From NCBI GenBank assembly GCA_039808885.1, contig JBDHTX010000019.1, positions 17,090-81,089 on the forward strand: a stretch of DNA of 64,000 nucleotides, written 5' to 3'. The notes under the pieces were generated by a model that saw nothing but the letters and a program-made list of their open reading frames with translations, was not told the origin of the DNA and made no database searches. Made by a program: the position numbers and the translations under genes. Positions 1-8,373 of the stretch are shown in pieces. The first letter of the stretch is position 1; each line of letters opens with the position of its first letter. Source of the stretch: Dongia_A sp039808885. GTDB taxonomy: Bacteria; Pseudomonadota; Alphaproteobacteria; Dongiales; Dongiaceae.

Positions 1-444
1 GATCAGCACCGATTTCCGGTCCTCCCGCACCGACACGGTGAAGGCGGTTGCGCCGCCCTTGGGCGCCAGCTCGGCAACCGCAATCACGGCAGGCTGGCGC
101 ATCAGGTCGCCGATGAACAGCGCCGCCGCCAGGATCGCGGCCGCGGCGGCCAGGATGATCCAGCCGCGGCGCGATGGCTTGCCCGGCATGCCGATTTCCT
201 GCGCGATGCGCTGCCAGAGGCCGGCCGGCGGGATTGCCGGCGGAACGGCGTCGGCCAGCGGCTGCAGGCGACGTGACCATTCCGCGACCGCGCGCGCCGC
301 CGCCGCATCGCCGCGCAGGCGCGCCTCGAATTGCGTCCGGTCGGCGCCGGTGAGGGTCCCCAGAACGTATTCGCCGGCCAGGCCGTCGAGATCGTCCCCG
401 CCCGGATTGCCGCCGCCCGAATTGCCGATATCGCTGTCACTCAT
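1..444 (-). CDS. Anti-sigma factor, RskA/ChrR-like (partial, runs off left edge)
   Basis: Membrane-anchored anti-sigma factor expected to hold the neighbouring sigma factor inactive. The visible 148 residues begin with an acidic, Gly-rich stretch, then the LAGEYVLGTLTG motif (about 22-33) typical of the cytoplasmic zinc-less anti-sigma-K domain. A single hydrophobic segment follows at about 94-112, and the start of an extracytoplasmic domain is cut by the window edge. Its ATG at 444 overlaps the TGA of the sigma gene (ATGA, 441-444), so the two are translationally coupled, the usual arrangement for an ECF sigma/anti-sigma pair. The signal sensed cannot be read here. Confidence 0.8.
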   Translation of the reverse strand, partial: MSDSDIGNSGGGNPGGDDLDGLAGEYVLGTLTGADRTQFEARLRGDAAAARAVAEWSRRLQPLADAVPPAIPPAGLWQRIAQEIGMPGKPSRRGWIILAAAAAILAAALFIGDLMRQPAVIAVAELAPKGGATAFTVSVREDRKSVLI

Positions 445-977
445 GGCTCAAGACACTTCTTCAGCCGCTGCAGTCCGCGGCGGATCCAGCTCTTGACGGT
501 TCCCAAGGGCGCCGCCATGCGCGCCGCCAGCTGCTCATGCGTCAGCCCTTCATAATAGGCGAGCAGGATCGACGTCTTCTGCGCGCCCTCCAGTTCCTCG
601 ACGCAGCCTTTCAGGCGCCGGGCATCGGCATTCGCCATCGCTCCTTCGAGGGGCGAGGGGCCGCTGTCCGGCTGCTCCGCCGCGGCGCTTTCGTCCAGCG
701 GCTGCAGCGGCTTCTCGCGCCGCAGCCGGTCCAGGCATTTGTTGCGCAGGATCACCGTGATCCAGGGCAGCGCCGGCCCCAGATCGGGCTTGTAGTCCCC
801 GGCACGCCGCCAGACGGTCACGAAGCATTCCTGCAACGCTTCCTCGGCCCAGTCGCGTCGTCTGAGGATACGCAGGGCGAGACCGAATAGTTGCGGCGAA
901 GCAAGGCGATACAGGCCGGAAAAGGCTTCCCGGTCGCCACCCTGGCAGGCAATCAGCATCTGGTCGGTATCGCGCAC
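441..977 (-). CDS. RNA polymerase sigma-70 family factor, ECF/SigK-like
   Basis: Alternative sigma factor that directs RNA polymerase to a small regulon and is controlled by the co-encoded anti-sigma factor. From the GTG at 977 it has 178 residues. A sigma-2 domain fills about 5-75 (QLFGLALRILRRRDWAEEALQ, including the -10 recognition helix), followed by a linker and a sigma-4 helix-turn-helix near the C-terminus (LTHEQLAARMAAPLGTVKSW). The open frame extends upstream to a TTG at 1088. I prefer GTG 977 because an AGGCGAGG ribosome site lies 7 bases before it and the resulting length is typical of the family. Regulon unknown. Confidence 0.85.
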   Translation of the reverse strand: MRDTDQMLIACQGGDREAFSGLYRLASPQLFGLALRILRRRDWAEEALQECFVTVWRRAGDYKPDLGPALPWITVILRNKCLDRLRREKPLQPLDESAAAEQPDSGPSPLEGAMANADARRLKGCVEELEGAQKTSILLAYYEGLTHEQLAARMAAPLGTVKSWIRRGLQRLKKCLEP

Positions 978-1145
978 GACAAAGCCTCGCCTCTGGTCAC
1001 CCTCAAACAAGGGCGGCCGTTGGTCCCCTGGAGTCAGCTCGGCGCAGCGTCGCTGGGACTTAGAGGAAGTGTCGAAATTCGTCAACAAACACTATTGTGC
1101 CGTGATACGTCGTTTTCGAACAATCGCTTAAAGGGAGCCGTCACG

Positions 1146-1946
1146 ATGAGCAGCCCGGTTCGCGTCGAAAAGCGCGGTCATGTCATGGAGGTCACGCTGG
1201 ACCGCCCCAAGGTCAATGCCATAGACTTGGCGACCAGCCGCGCCCTGGGCGAGGCCTTCGTCGACATGCAGAACGATCCCAATATCCGCTGCGGCATCGT
1301 CACCGCCGCCGGCGACAGGATCTTCTGCGCCGGCTGGGACCTGAAGGCGGCGCACCAGAACGAGGAAGTCGGCAAGTGGTGGGAAACCACCGATTACGGC
1401 CCCGGCGGTTTCGCCGGCCTCACCGAGCTGTGGTCGCTCAACAAGCCGGTGATCGCCGCGGTCAACGGCCTCGCGCTGGGCGGCGGCTTCGAGCTCGCCA
1501 TCGCCTGCGATCTCATCATCTGCGCCGAGCATGTCGAGTTCGCCCTGCCGGAGCTGCCCATCGGCATCATCCCGGATTCCGGCGGCATCCAGCGCGTGCC
1601 GCGGCGCCTGCCGCACAACATCGCCATGGAGCTGCTGCTGCTTGGCCGCCGCATGAAGGCGGAGGAGGCGCTGCACTACGGCATGATCAACAAGATCGTG
1701 CCCAAGGACCAGCCGTTGGCGGCGGCGCGGGAATGGGCCGCCACCATCGCCGAGGGCGCGCCGCTCACCATCCAGGCGCTGAAGGAGGCGTTGCGCGAGA
1801 TGGACGGCCATTCCATCCGCGATTCCTTCAAGCTGATCCGCAGCGGCAAGCTGCCGATGTACGAGAAATCGCTGCTGTCGGAGGACGCCAAGGAAGGCGT
1901 CCGTGCCTTCTCGGAGAAGCGCAAGGCGAATTTCCAGGGGCGCTGA
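1146..1946 (+). CDS. caiD: Enoyl-CoA hydratase/isomerase, carnitinyl-CoA dehydratase (CaiD) type
   Basis: Crotonase-fold enzyme of 266 residues, close in length to CaiD (about 260). It is expected to interconvert crotonobetainyl-CoA and L-carnitinyl-CoA, although other enoyl-CoA substrates are possible. Visible motifs are the oxyanion-hole segments IFCAGWDLK and NGLALGGGFELA, the active-site region LPELPIGIIPDSGG, and a C-terminal KRKANFQGR tail. The start at 1146 is chosen over upstream frame extension because AAGGGAG lies just before it. It stands alone, about 5 kb from the carnitine operon and on the other strand. That operon lacks its own hydratase, which supports a shared pathway. The substrate assignment is inference. 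Confidence 0.75.
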   Translation: MSSPVRVEKRGHVMEVTLDRPKVNAIDLATSRALGEAFVDMQNDPNIRCGIVTAAGDRIFCAGWDLKAAHQNEEVGKWWETTDYGPGGFAGLTELWSLNKPVIAAVNGLALGGGFELAIACDLIICAEHVEFALPELPIGIIPDSGGIQRVPRRLPHNIAMELLLLGRRMKAEEALHYGMINKIVPKDQPLAAAREWAATIAEGAPLTIQALKEALREMDGHSIRDSFKLIRSGKLPMYEKSLLSEDAKEGVRAFSEKRKANFQGR

Positions 1947-2043
1947 ACCCCCCGGCCAGGCCTCTGGCGGACGGGAATGAAAATCGGCGCCGGCTGCGGG
2001 AGCAACCGGCCCCGAAGCGTTTGGTGGGGCCAAACCTAGGCGA

Positions 2044-5000
2044 TCAGCCGATTTGGGCGGTCAGTTGGTTGCTGATCTCAACCACTGCCTGGTGAACCGG
2101 GTCACTCCAAGCGTAGGTGGTGAACTCGTCGCCGGAGTCGACCACCTGCCAATGGTGTCCCGAACCGTCGCCGGACAAGGTCACAACATCGCCCTTGTCG
2201 CCGACCACGGTCAGGCGATGATCGGCATCGGTCATGTCGAGCACGTCGACGATCGACAGGGCGACCTTGTTGCCGCCGAAGCCGGTCATGTCGATGGCCT
2301 CGACATTGTCGAGCTTCGCGAAATCGGAGTGGCCCAGGCTGTCGTTGTTGCGGGCCAGGTGCAGCGTGTCGTGGCCGGTGCCGAAATCGAGATGGCCGGC
2401 CAGGCCGCTGTTCAGATACAGGTGGTCGTCGCCCGAGCCGAGCGCGTTCTGGTTCGCCGCCAGCTGGGACGAGGAGATCTCGTAGCTGTTGGCGATGCCG
2501 ATATGGGCATGGCCGACATTCGAGGTCAGGCCGCCCTCGTCGACGATGCTGTAGTCGATGTTGCGGTCGCCCTCGGCCTTGCTGCTGGTCGAGAAGGTGA
2601 TCGAATTGACGAAGCTCTCGTACTGGTCGACCGTCTCGCCTCCGGTCTTGCCGGTGATCGTGATCGTCACGTCGTTGCCGCTATGCGCCACGTTCACGTT
2701 GAACAGGCCGCTGGCGGGGACGTTGAGCGCGTCGCCGGACTGGAAGCCGCTGCTGTGGATGACCGCCTGCGACAGGGCGTGGCTGTCGATGTCGGAGAAA
2801 TCAACGCTCGGCTGCACCACGCTCTGGGTCGTCTTGACCACGTTGTAGGTGCCGAGATTGACGCTGAACACCACGTCGTTGTAGTCGCGATCGCCGCCGC
2901 CGTTCAGGTCCTCGACACCGATCAGCAGCTGGCCGCTCGAGCTGGAGCTGACGCCGGACGCCATGTGGTCGATGTCCTTGCCGCCGTTGAAGTCGGTGTT
3001 GAGCGTCTTGTCGTGGCTGAAGAAGACGTCGCCGTTCATCTGGCTGTTGCCGACATAGACGTGGCCATTGCCGTTGGCGTCGACCTTGATGGAAAGCTGG
3101 CTGGCGATGGCGTCCATGGCCGCGGCCTGGTTGGCCGCGCCGGCGGCGGCATTGCCCAGCAGCTTGGTGTTGGTGCTGTCCGCGGCGCCGTTGGAGACGG
3201 TGAAGAAGCCGACATGGGTGCCGGCCGCCATGGCGCCGAGCGAGACCGTGTTGGACTGCGCGTAGCCGAGGAAGTCCTTGACCATCGTGGACCCGAGCTT
3301 GCCTTCGGTGGTGGCCGAGGCGTCCAGCCAGATGAACTTGACCGAGCCGGGGATGATGTTGCCCTTGTCGTCGTACTGGTAGGTGCCGACCATGTTGCGG
3401 TTGCCGGCGGCTTCCTTCTGGAAGGTCACCGTCACCGTGGTCGGCGCGGTGAGCGTCATGTTCGACGCGGCGACGCCGTTCAGCAGGCTCGCGCTCGGCA
3501 CTTTCACGCCGGCGCTGTCGTTGCTGTAGAGGTAGGCGCCGACGGTGGCATCGGCCGACGGATTGTAGGCCGTACTGGTGTTGACGATGTGGGTCTCGGC
3601 GCTGCCGTCCTTGACGGTGACGACCGGCGCCTCGTTCACGTTGGCGACGGTGACCGTGAAACTCTGCTGGATCGAATGGCCGGCGCTGTCGGTGGAGGTG
3701 ACCTTCAGGCTGACGCTGGGCTCGGTCTCGTAATCGAAAGCGATGCCGCTCTTCAACTGGAGCTGGCCGTTGACCACCTGGAAGCGGCTGTCGGAAACCT
3801 GATAGCTGAAGGTGTCGCCGGCATCCGGGTCGACGGTCGTCAGCTGGCCGATGGCGGCGCCTGGCGCGTTCTCCGCGACCGTGGCGTTGGACAGCAGGAT
3901 CGCCGTCGGCGCTTCGTTCACATCTGTGACATTGACCGTGACGATCTGCGAGATCTCGTGGCCGGCCTTGTCGGTCGCGGTGACCGTGACGTCAACACTG
4001 GGTTCCGCCTCGTAGTTGAGCGAAACGCCGCTTTTCAGCTTCAGCTGGTTGTCGACGACTTCAAAGCGGCTGTCAGAGACGGTGAAGGTCTGGCTGTCGC
4101 CGGCATCGGGATCAATGACCGTCAGATTGCCGACGACGGCGCCAGCCGCGTTTTCGGCGACCTGGTGATGGTCGATCGACATGGCCGTCTGCGCCTCGTT
4201 GACGTCGCCGACGCCGATGGTGAACTGCTCGGAGATGCTATGGCCGCCCTGGTCGGTGGCGGTCACGGTCACATTGACCACCGGCTCGCTCTCGAAGTCG
4301 AGCGCGACCCCGTCCTTCAGCTTGAGCTGGCCGTCGACCACCTCGAAGCGGCTGTCCGAGACGGCAAAGGTCTGGCTGTCGCCGGCATCCGGGTCCACCA
4401 CCGTCAAATTGCCGATCACCGCGCCGGCGGCGTTCTCGGCCACGTAGGCACCGTCGAGCGACAAGGCGGTCTGCGCCTCGTTGACGTCGCCGACGCCGAT
4501 GGTGAACTGCTCCGAGATGCTATGGCCGCCCTGGTCGGTGGCGGTCACCGTCACGTTGACGAGCGGCTCGCTCTCGAAGTCGAGCGCGATGCCGTCCCTC
4601 AGCTTGAGCTGGCCATCGACCACCTCGAAACGATTGTCGGAGACGGCGAAGGTCTGGCTGTCGCCGGCATCCGGATCGACCACCGTCAAGGTGCCGATCA
4701 CGGCGCCCGGGACGTTTTCCTGGACGGTCATGTTGTCCAGGCCGATGTCGGTCTGCGCCTCGTTCCGGTCGAGGATGTCGACGCGCACGGGCTGCGATTG
4801 AGTTTCGCCGCTGCGCGATGTGGCGGTGACGACGAGATCGACGTAGGGCTCGCTTTCGTGGTCGAAGCTCTCGCCGGCCTTCAATTGCAGGATGCCGTCG
4901 ACCACCTCGAAGCGGGGGTCGGAGACCTGGAACGTGAAGTCCTGCGGGTCGCCGTCCAGCATCCGGCCCAGCTCGCCGCCGGACTGGTTTTCCGGCATCT

Positions 5001-5445
5001 GCCACTGGTCGTGGCTGCTCCAGGCGAACGCGATGGCGGACATGCCGTCGGCGGCGAGCGTTTCCTTCTCGTCTGCCGGTTTCGGGTCGCCGTCGATGGT
5101 GCCGTATTGCAGCGAGGTATTGCCGAGCGTGCCTGCGCCCTGGCGGGCGACGAATTGGTCGGCGGAGTCGCTGAAGGCGCGGAACGAGCCTGGGGTGTTG
5201 GCGCCCGCCGGGCCGAAATTGCCGGTGCCGGTCGGGCCGGCGGCGGTGGTGAGATCGGTCAATCCGCGGTCGGCGTCGGCCAGCAGCGCGGCGACATCAA
5301 CCTGATGCCCGTCCGGCAGCATGAGATTGCCGTTCAGCGCGTCCAGGCGGACCGTTTCCAGGATGTTGCCGCGCTGGTCGCGGACCACAACCTCGCGGTC
5401 GGTAATCTCGAGACTGTAGTTGCCGAGAGAAAGCCGGTCGGACAC
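2044..5445 (-). CDS. Large secreted cadherin-repeat protein with DUF4114 domain
   Basis: Surface or secreted adhesin-like protein of 1133 residues without an N-terminal signal peptide, as is usual for type I-secreted proteins. In order it has an N-terminal region with LEITDREVVVRDQRG, about five cadherin-like units (DPDAGDSQTF, RFEVVDGQLKL, VTVTATD), a DUF4114-like segment (GVEDLNGGGDRDYNDVVF), a further beta-rich region, and a C-terminal Gly/Asp-rich part (LGSGDDHLYL, FGTGHDTLHL) resembling calcium-binding repeats. The frame opens at a TTG at 5463. I choose GTG 5445 because GGGAG stands 7 bases before it. No type I transporter genes are nearby. Ligand and role are unknown; biofilm or cell adhesion would be a guess. 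Confidence 0.8.
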   Translation of the reverse strand: MSDRLSLGNYSLEITDREVVVRDQRGNILETVRLDALNGNLMLPDGHQVDVAALLADADRGLTDLTTAAGPTGTGNFGPAGANTPGSFRAFSDSADQFVARQGAGTLGNTSLQYGTIDGDPKPADEKETLAADGMSAIAFAWSSHDQWQMPENQSGGELGRMLDGDPQDFTFQVSDPRFEVVDGILQLKAGESFDHESEPYVDLVVTATSRSGETQSQPVRVDILDRNEAQTDIGLDNMTVQENVPGAVIGTLTVVDPDAGDSQTFAVSDNRFEVVDGQLKLRDGIALDFESEPLVNVTVTATDQGGHSISEQFTIGVGDVNEAQTALSLDGAYVAENAAGAVIGNLTVVDPDAGDSQTFAVSDSRFEVVDGQLKLKDGVALDFESEPVVNVTVTATDQGGHSISEQFTIGVGDVNEAQTAMSIDHHQVAENAAGAVVGNLTVIDPDAGDSQTFTVSDSRFEVVDNQLKLKSGVSLNYEAEPSVDVTVTATDKAGHEISQIVTVNVTDVNEAPTAILLSNATVAENAPGAAIGQLTTVDPDAGDTFSYQVSDSRFQVVNGQLQLKSGIAFDYETEPSVSLKVTSTDSAGHSIQQSFTVTVANVNEAPVVTVKDGSAETHIVNTSTAYNPSADATVGAYLYSNDSAGVKVPSASLLNGVAASNMTLTAPTTVTVTFQKEAAGNRNMVGTYQYDDKGNIIPGSVKFIWLDASATTEGKLGSTMVKDFLGYAQSNTVSLGAMAAGTHVGFFTVSNGAADSTNTKLLGNAAAGAANQAAAMDAIASQLSIKVDANGNGHVYVGNSQMNGDVFFSHDKTLNTDFNGGKDIDHMASGVSSSSSGQLLIGVEDLNGGGDRDYNDVVFSVNLGTYNVVKTTQSVVQPSVDFSDIDSHALSQAVIHSSGFQSGDALNVPASGLFNVNVAHSGNDVTITITGKTGGETVDQYESFVNSITFSTSSKAEGDRNIDYSIVDEGGLTSNVGHAHIGIANSYEISSSQLAANQNALGSGDDHLYLNSGLAGHLDFGTGHDTLHLARNNDSLGHSDFAKLDNVEAIDMTGFGGNKVALSIVDVLDMTDADHRLTVVGDKGDVVTLSGDGSGHHWQVVDSGDEFTTYAWSDPVHQAVVEISNQLTAQIG
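3637..4764 (-). repeat. Four tandem 282-bp units coding cadherin-like repeats
   Basis: Four in-frame units of exactly 282 bp (94 residues) lie inside the cadherin-repeat gene, with boundaries at 4764, 4482, 4200, 3918 and 3637. Each starts with Asn-Glu-Ala and contains VAEN-like, DPDAGD, RFEVV and VTVTATD motifs. The first two or three units (upstream side of the gene) are nearly identical, and the fourth is more diverged. A fifth, partial unit precedes them at about 4765-5000. Confidence 0.9.
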
Positions 5446-5521
5446 GTTGCCGCTCCCATCCAAGTTCTACAGAAGACCTTGAGACAGGCGCGGCGTATGC
5501 GTTAGAGACGACCCAGGGATT

Positions 5522-5549
5522 CCTATATATCAGCGTGTAGTTAGGACAA
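5522..5549 (-). promoter_or_regulatory. Putative sigma70-type promoter of the cadherin-repeat gene
   Basis: Read on the minus strand, TTGTCC (5549-5544) and TATAGG (5527-5522) are separated by 16 bases, about 80 bases before the chosen GTG start. The match is moderate and rests on sequence alone. Confidence 0.35.
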
Positions 5550-5712
5550 CGAAAGGCGAAGGCGTATAGAATGCTGTGGAGTTGTTAGCGCGCCGTTTAC
5601 CAATCGGGCAGGATGTCCGCTCGCGCGGCACCGTCGAACGCACACCTGGATATTGGCACTGCCCCTGGAATGGTAGCCGGCGCCCTTTGGGCCAAATGTC
5701 GGGCAAAACCGC

Positions 5713-6591
5713 TCAGTGTCCGGGCGACCACTCGATGGCGATCGACCCGTCCTTGCTCTTCACCTTGGCGCTGTGCTTGCCCAGCACGCCCGGATAGGGA
5801 CCGAGCACTTCGGGCAATGCCGTGCCGCCCAGCAAGCTGACCTGGCGCGAGGCGGCCCCCTGCATCGAGCTGTTGCTTGGCAAGGTCAATGGCGGCGGCG
5901 CAATCAGCTTGTAGGTCGTGGTGCCGTCGATGAGGTCCGTCTGGATGAACAAGCCCGGCCAGGAATTGTCCGCGACCGGGCCGGCGGCGGCCACGGTGAC
6001 GGTATCGGTGTAGGCGCCATCGCCGCCTTCGCCACCCGGATCGCTGGTCACGTAGGTGTCGTTCGCCTGCATCTTGCCGGTGCAGCTTTGCGGATTCCAT
6101 TGCTGGTAGCGCACCGGGCCGAGGTCTGGCTGCAGCTTCTGCGCCGCCTGCGCGCCGGCCTGCATCTGGCCCTGTTGCGCCAGGAAATTCGGATCGTTGG
6201 CCATCTTCATCGCCAATGCGGTCAAGCAGGCCTCGTCCGCGCCGCACTTGTTGGCCTCGGCCTCAATCTGGGCGGCGTAGTCCTGGCTGCCGCTCATCTG
6301 CTGCGCCAGAGCCTCGCCCTGGGCGGCGGAGTTTTGCGCGGCGGCCTCCTGTTGCGCCGTGGGGCCGTCCCAGCTGAACGAGGAGGGTGCAAGGGCCAGC
6401 ATCGAGCATTGCGCGTTGAGGACATGCTCGATGGCGGTGCTGGCGAATTCGCCCTTGCTGGTCTCTTTCACCACGACCTTGAAATTCATCGTCGTGGTGG
6501 CGCCTTCGGCCGCCGGCTCGATCGCCGCGGCGATGTTCGACGCCCATGGAAGTCCAAAGGCCGCGACGGCGGCCAGAATTCGGCGCTGCAT
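5713..6591 (-). CDS. Secreted protein of unknown function
   Basis: A 292-residue protein with a signal peptide (basic MQRR, hydrophobic core, likely cleavage after the AAA near residue 23). The middle is rich in Ala and Gln (about 80-130) and has paired cysteines (NKCGADEAC), which may form a disulfide in the periplasm. The C-terminal half is rich in beta-branched residues and ends near an acidic, Gly-rich segment. I do not recognise the family with confidence. It is on the same strand as the cadherin-repeat gene but upstream of that gene's promoter region and separated by about 250 bases, so a shared transcript is possible but not evident. Confidence 0.65.
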   Translation of the reverse strand: MQRRILAAVAAFGLPWASNIAAAIEPAAEGATTTMNFKVVVKETSKGEFASTAIEHVLNAQCSMLALAPSSFSWDGPTAQQEAAAQNSAAQGEALAQQMSGSQDYAAQIEAEANKCGADEACLTALAMKMANDPNFLAQQGQMQAGAQAAQKLQPDLGPVRYQQWNPQSCTGKMQANDTYVTSDPGGEGGDGAYTDTVTVAAAGPVADNSWPGLFIQTDLIDGTTTYKLIAPPPLTLPSNSSMQGAASRQVSLLGGTALPEVLGPYPGVLGKHSAKVKSKDGSIAIEWSPGH

Positions 6592-6697
6592 GATGCCTCC
6601 CCGGAAGCTGCACGGGAGAGGCTAGGGCGGAAATGTGTCGCGGGCAATCCCTTCGGCCGAGACTGTGACCGTCGTCATTCGGCTGGCGGATCGTGGC

Positions 6698-7870
6698 CTA
6701 TTCAAGCGGGCGCAGCACGCTGCGCGAGATGATGTGGCGCTGGATTTCCGAGGTCCCGTCCCAGATGCGCTCGACCCGCGCGTCGCGCCACAGCCGCTCG
6801 ACGCCGACTTCCTCCATCAGTCCCATGCCGCCGAAGATCTGCACCGTCTGGTCGGTGACGCGGGCCAGCATCTCGGTCGCATAGAGCTTGGCCATCGCAT
6901 AGTCGGCATCGGTGACGCTGCCCTGATCGGTCTTCCAGGCGGTCTGCAGGCACAGCAGGTTGGCGGCCTCGATCTCGGTCGCCATGTCGGCCAGCTTGAA
7001 GGAGGTGCCCTGGAACTTGCCGATGGTCTGGCCGAACTGCTTGCGCGTGGCGGCCCAGCCGGCCGCCATCTCGAGCGCCCGCTGGGCCCGGCCGACGCAT
7101 TGCGCGGCGACGGTCAGCCGTGTCGCGCCCAGCCACTGGTTGGCGACGTCGAAGCCGCGATGGACTTCCCCCAGGACCTGGTTCTTGTGGACCCGGCAGT
7201 CGTTGAACACCAGTTCGCAGTGATGGAACCCGCGATGCGAGACCGAATGGGGTCCGGGGCGGACATCGAGGCCGGGCGTGCCCTTGTCGACCAGGAAGGT
7301 GGTGATCTTTTTCTTGGCGCCGCCGCCGGCATTCTTGGCGCCGGTCTCCTCGCTGCCGCTGGCGGCGAACAGCACGATGAAGTCGGCGACATCGGCATAG
7401 GAGATGAAATGCTTGGTGCCGTTGATGACGAACTCGTCGCCATCGGCCTCGGCGCGGGTCTGCATCGAGCGCAGGTCGGACCCGGCATTGGGCTCGGTCA
7501 GCGCCAGGCACTCGACCCGCTCGCCGCGGATCGCCGGCAGCAGATAGCGCTCGATCTGGTCGCCCTGGCAGGCGCGCAGGATGTTGCTGGGCCGCGCCAC
7601 GGCATATTGCAGGGCGAAGGAGGTGCGGCCGAGCTCGCGCTCCATCAGCGTCAGGGCCACGTGGTCGAGGCCGCCGCCGCCCAGCTCCTCCGGCATGTTG
7701 GCGGCGTAGAAGCCGGCCTTGATGGCCGCGCTGTTGATCTGCTGGATCAGCTCCGGCCGCACCTTGTTGGTGCGCTCGACCTCTTCCTCATGCGGCTTCA
7801 GTTCCGCCGCGACGAAGGCGCGGACGCTGTCGACCAACATCTGCTGTTCCGAGGTGAGGCCGAAATCCAT
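6698..7870 (-). CDS. Acyl-CoA dehydrogenase, probable gamma-butyrobetainyl-/crotonobetainyl-CoA oxidoreductase
   Basis: FAD-dependent acyl-CoA dehydrogenase of 390 residues, full length for the family. Visible are the N-terminal helical domain, the flavin/substrate motif LTEPNAGSD, and the C-terminal segment with RKQFGQTIGKFQ and FGGMGLMEE. The position that normally carries the catalytic Glu (xEGT) reads WDGTSEIQ, so Asp371 would be the base if the alignment holds. It is the last gene of the carnitine operon, 9 bases after the thioesterase. This context suggests oxidation of gamma-butyrobetainyl-CoA to crotonobetainyl-CoA, which a CaiD-type hydratase would turn into carnitinyl-CoA. The substrate is inferred; the family call is firm. 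Confidence 0.85.
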   Translation of the reverse strand: MDFGLTSEQQMLVDSVRAFVAAELKPHEEEVERTNKVRPELIQQINSAAIKAGFYAANMPEELGGGGLDHVALTLMERELGRTSFALQYAVARPSNILRACQGDQIERYLLPAIRGERVECLALTEPNAGSDLRSMQTRAEADGDEFVINGTKHFISYADVADFIVLFAASGSEETGAKNAGGGAKKKITTFLVDKGTPGLDVRPGPHSVSHRGFHHCELVFNDCRVHKNQVLGEVHRGFDVANQWLGATRLTVAAQCVGRAQRALEMAAGWAATRKQFGQTIGKFQGTSFKLADMATEIEAANLLCLQTAWKTDQGSVTDADYAMAKLYATEMLARVTDQTVQIFGGMGLMEEVGVERLWRDARVERIWDGTSEIQRHIISRSVLRPLE

Positions 7871-7879
7871 GACGTCTCT

Positions 7880-8371
7880 CTATTTCTTCTTCGGCAAGCC
7901 GATCGCTCGGCCGGAATAGCGGGGCAGGGGCAGCGCCTGATGCGCCGCCATGATCTCGGTGAGCCTGGCGGCGACCTCGGGGCGGAACGGCGCCGTCTTC
8001 GGCTCGTCCGAATTGTCGATGTTGGCCAGCATGAACTCGGCCGCCGCCGCGATCTCGTCCCCCAGCCGAGCTGTATGCATGGTGTGATAGAGCTGGTAGC
8101 GCTTCTGGTCGAAGCCGATCAGCTGGGTCCGGATCTCGACCTCTTCGCCCTGCTTCACCTCGCGCAGGTAGTTCACATGCGCCTCGAGGGTGTAGATCGT
8201 CGTCTTCGTCGCGCGCCGCTCCGCATCCGACATGCAGATCCAGTCCTGGAAAGCATCGCTCGCCAGGCTGAAGATCACGACGTAGTAGCCGTCATTCAGG
8301 TGGTTGTTGTAGTCCACCCATTCCGGCTTCACCGTCTTGCGCAGGACGCTGAGCGGCGCCGTGATCTTCAT
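7880..8371 (-). CDS. Hot-dog fold thioesterase, probable betainyl-CoA thioesterase
   Basis: A 163-residue acyl-CoA thioesterase-like protein (4-hydroxybenzoyl-CoA thioesterase family). The N-terminal segment VDYNNHLNDGYYVVIF holds the conserved Asn/His-rich turn followed by the long hot-dog helix. The strand motif EAHVNYLREVKQGEEVEI is characteristic of these enzymes. The ATG at 8371 lies only 2 bases after the stop of the L-carnitine dehydrogenase gene. In carnitine users the BKACE enzyme makes betainyl-CoA, and a thioesterase encoded beside it releases glycine betaine and CoA; position and size fit that role (CdhB in Pseudomonas). The substrate is inferred from neighbours. Confidence 0.8.
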   Translation of the reverse strand: MKITAPLSVLRKTVKPEWVDYNNHLNDGYYVVIFSLASDAFQDWICMSDAERRATKTTIYTLEAHVNYLREVKQGEEVEIRTQLIGFDQKRYQLYHTMHTARLGDEIAAAAEFMLANIDNSDEPKTAPFRPEVAARLTEIMAAHQALPLPRYSGRAIGLPKKK

Positions 8372-8373
8372 GT

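Noticed and set aside
441..1088. TTG at 1088 as the sigma factor start
   Set aside because: It adds 37 residues unlike sigma factor N-termini, while GTG 977 has a good ribosome site and gives the usual length.
2053..5505. Plus-strand open frame of 1150 codons antisense to the cadherin-repeat gene
   Set aside because: Its composition is a Val/Asp/Gly/Arg-rich shadow of a high-GC gene, it has no recognisable domain, and it mirrors the 282-bp repeats of the real gene.
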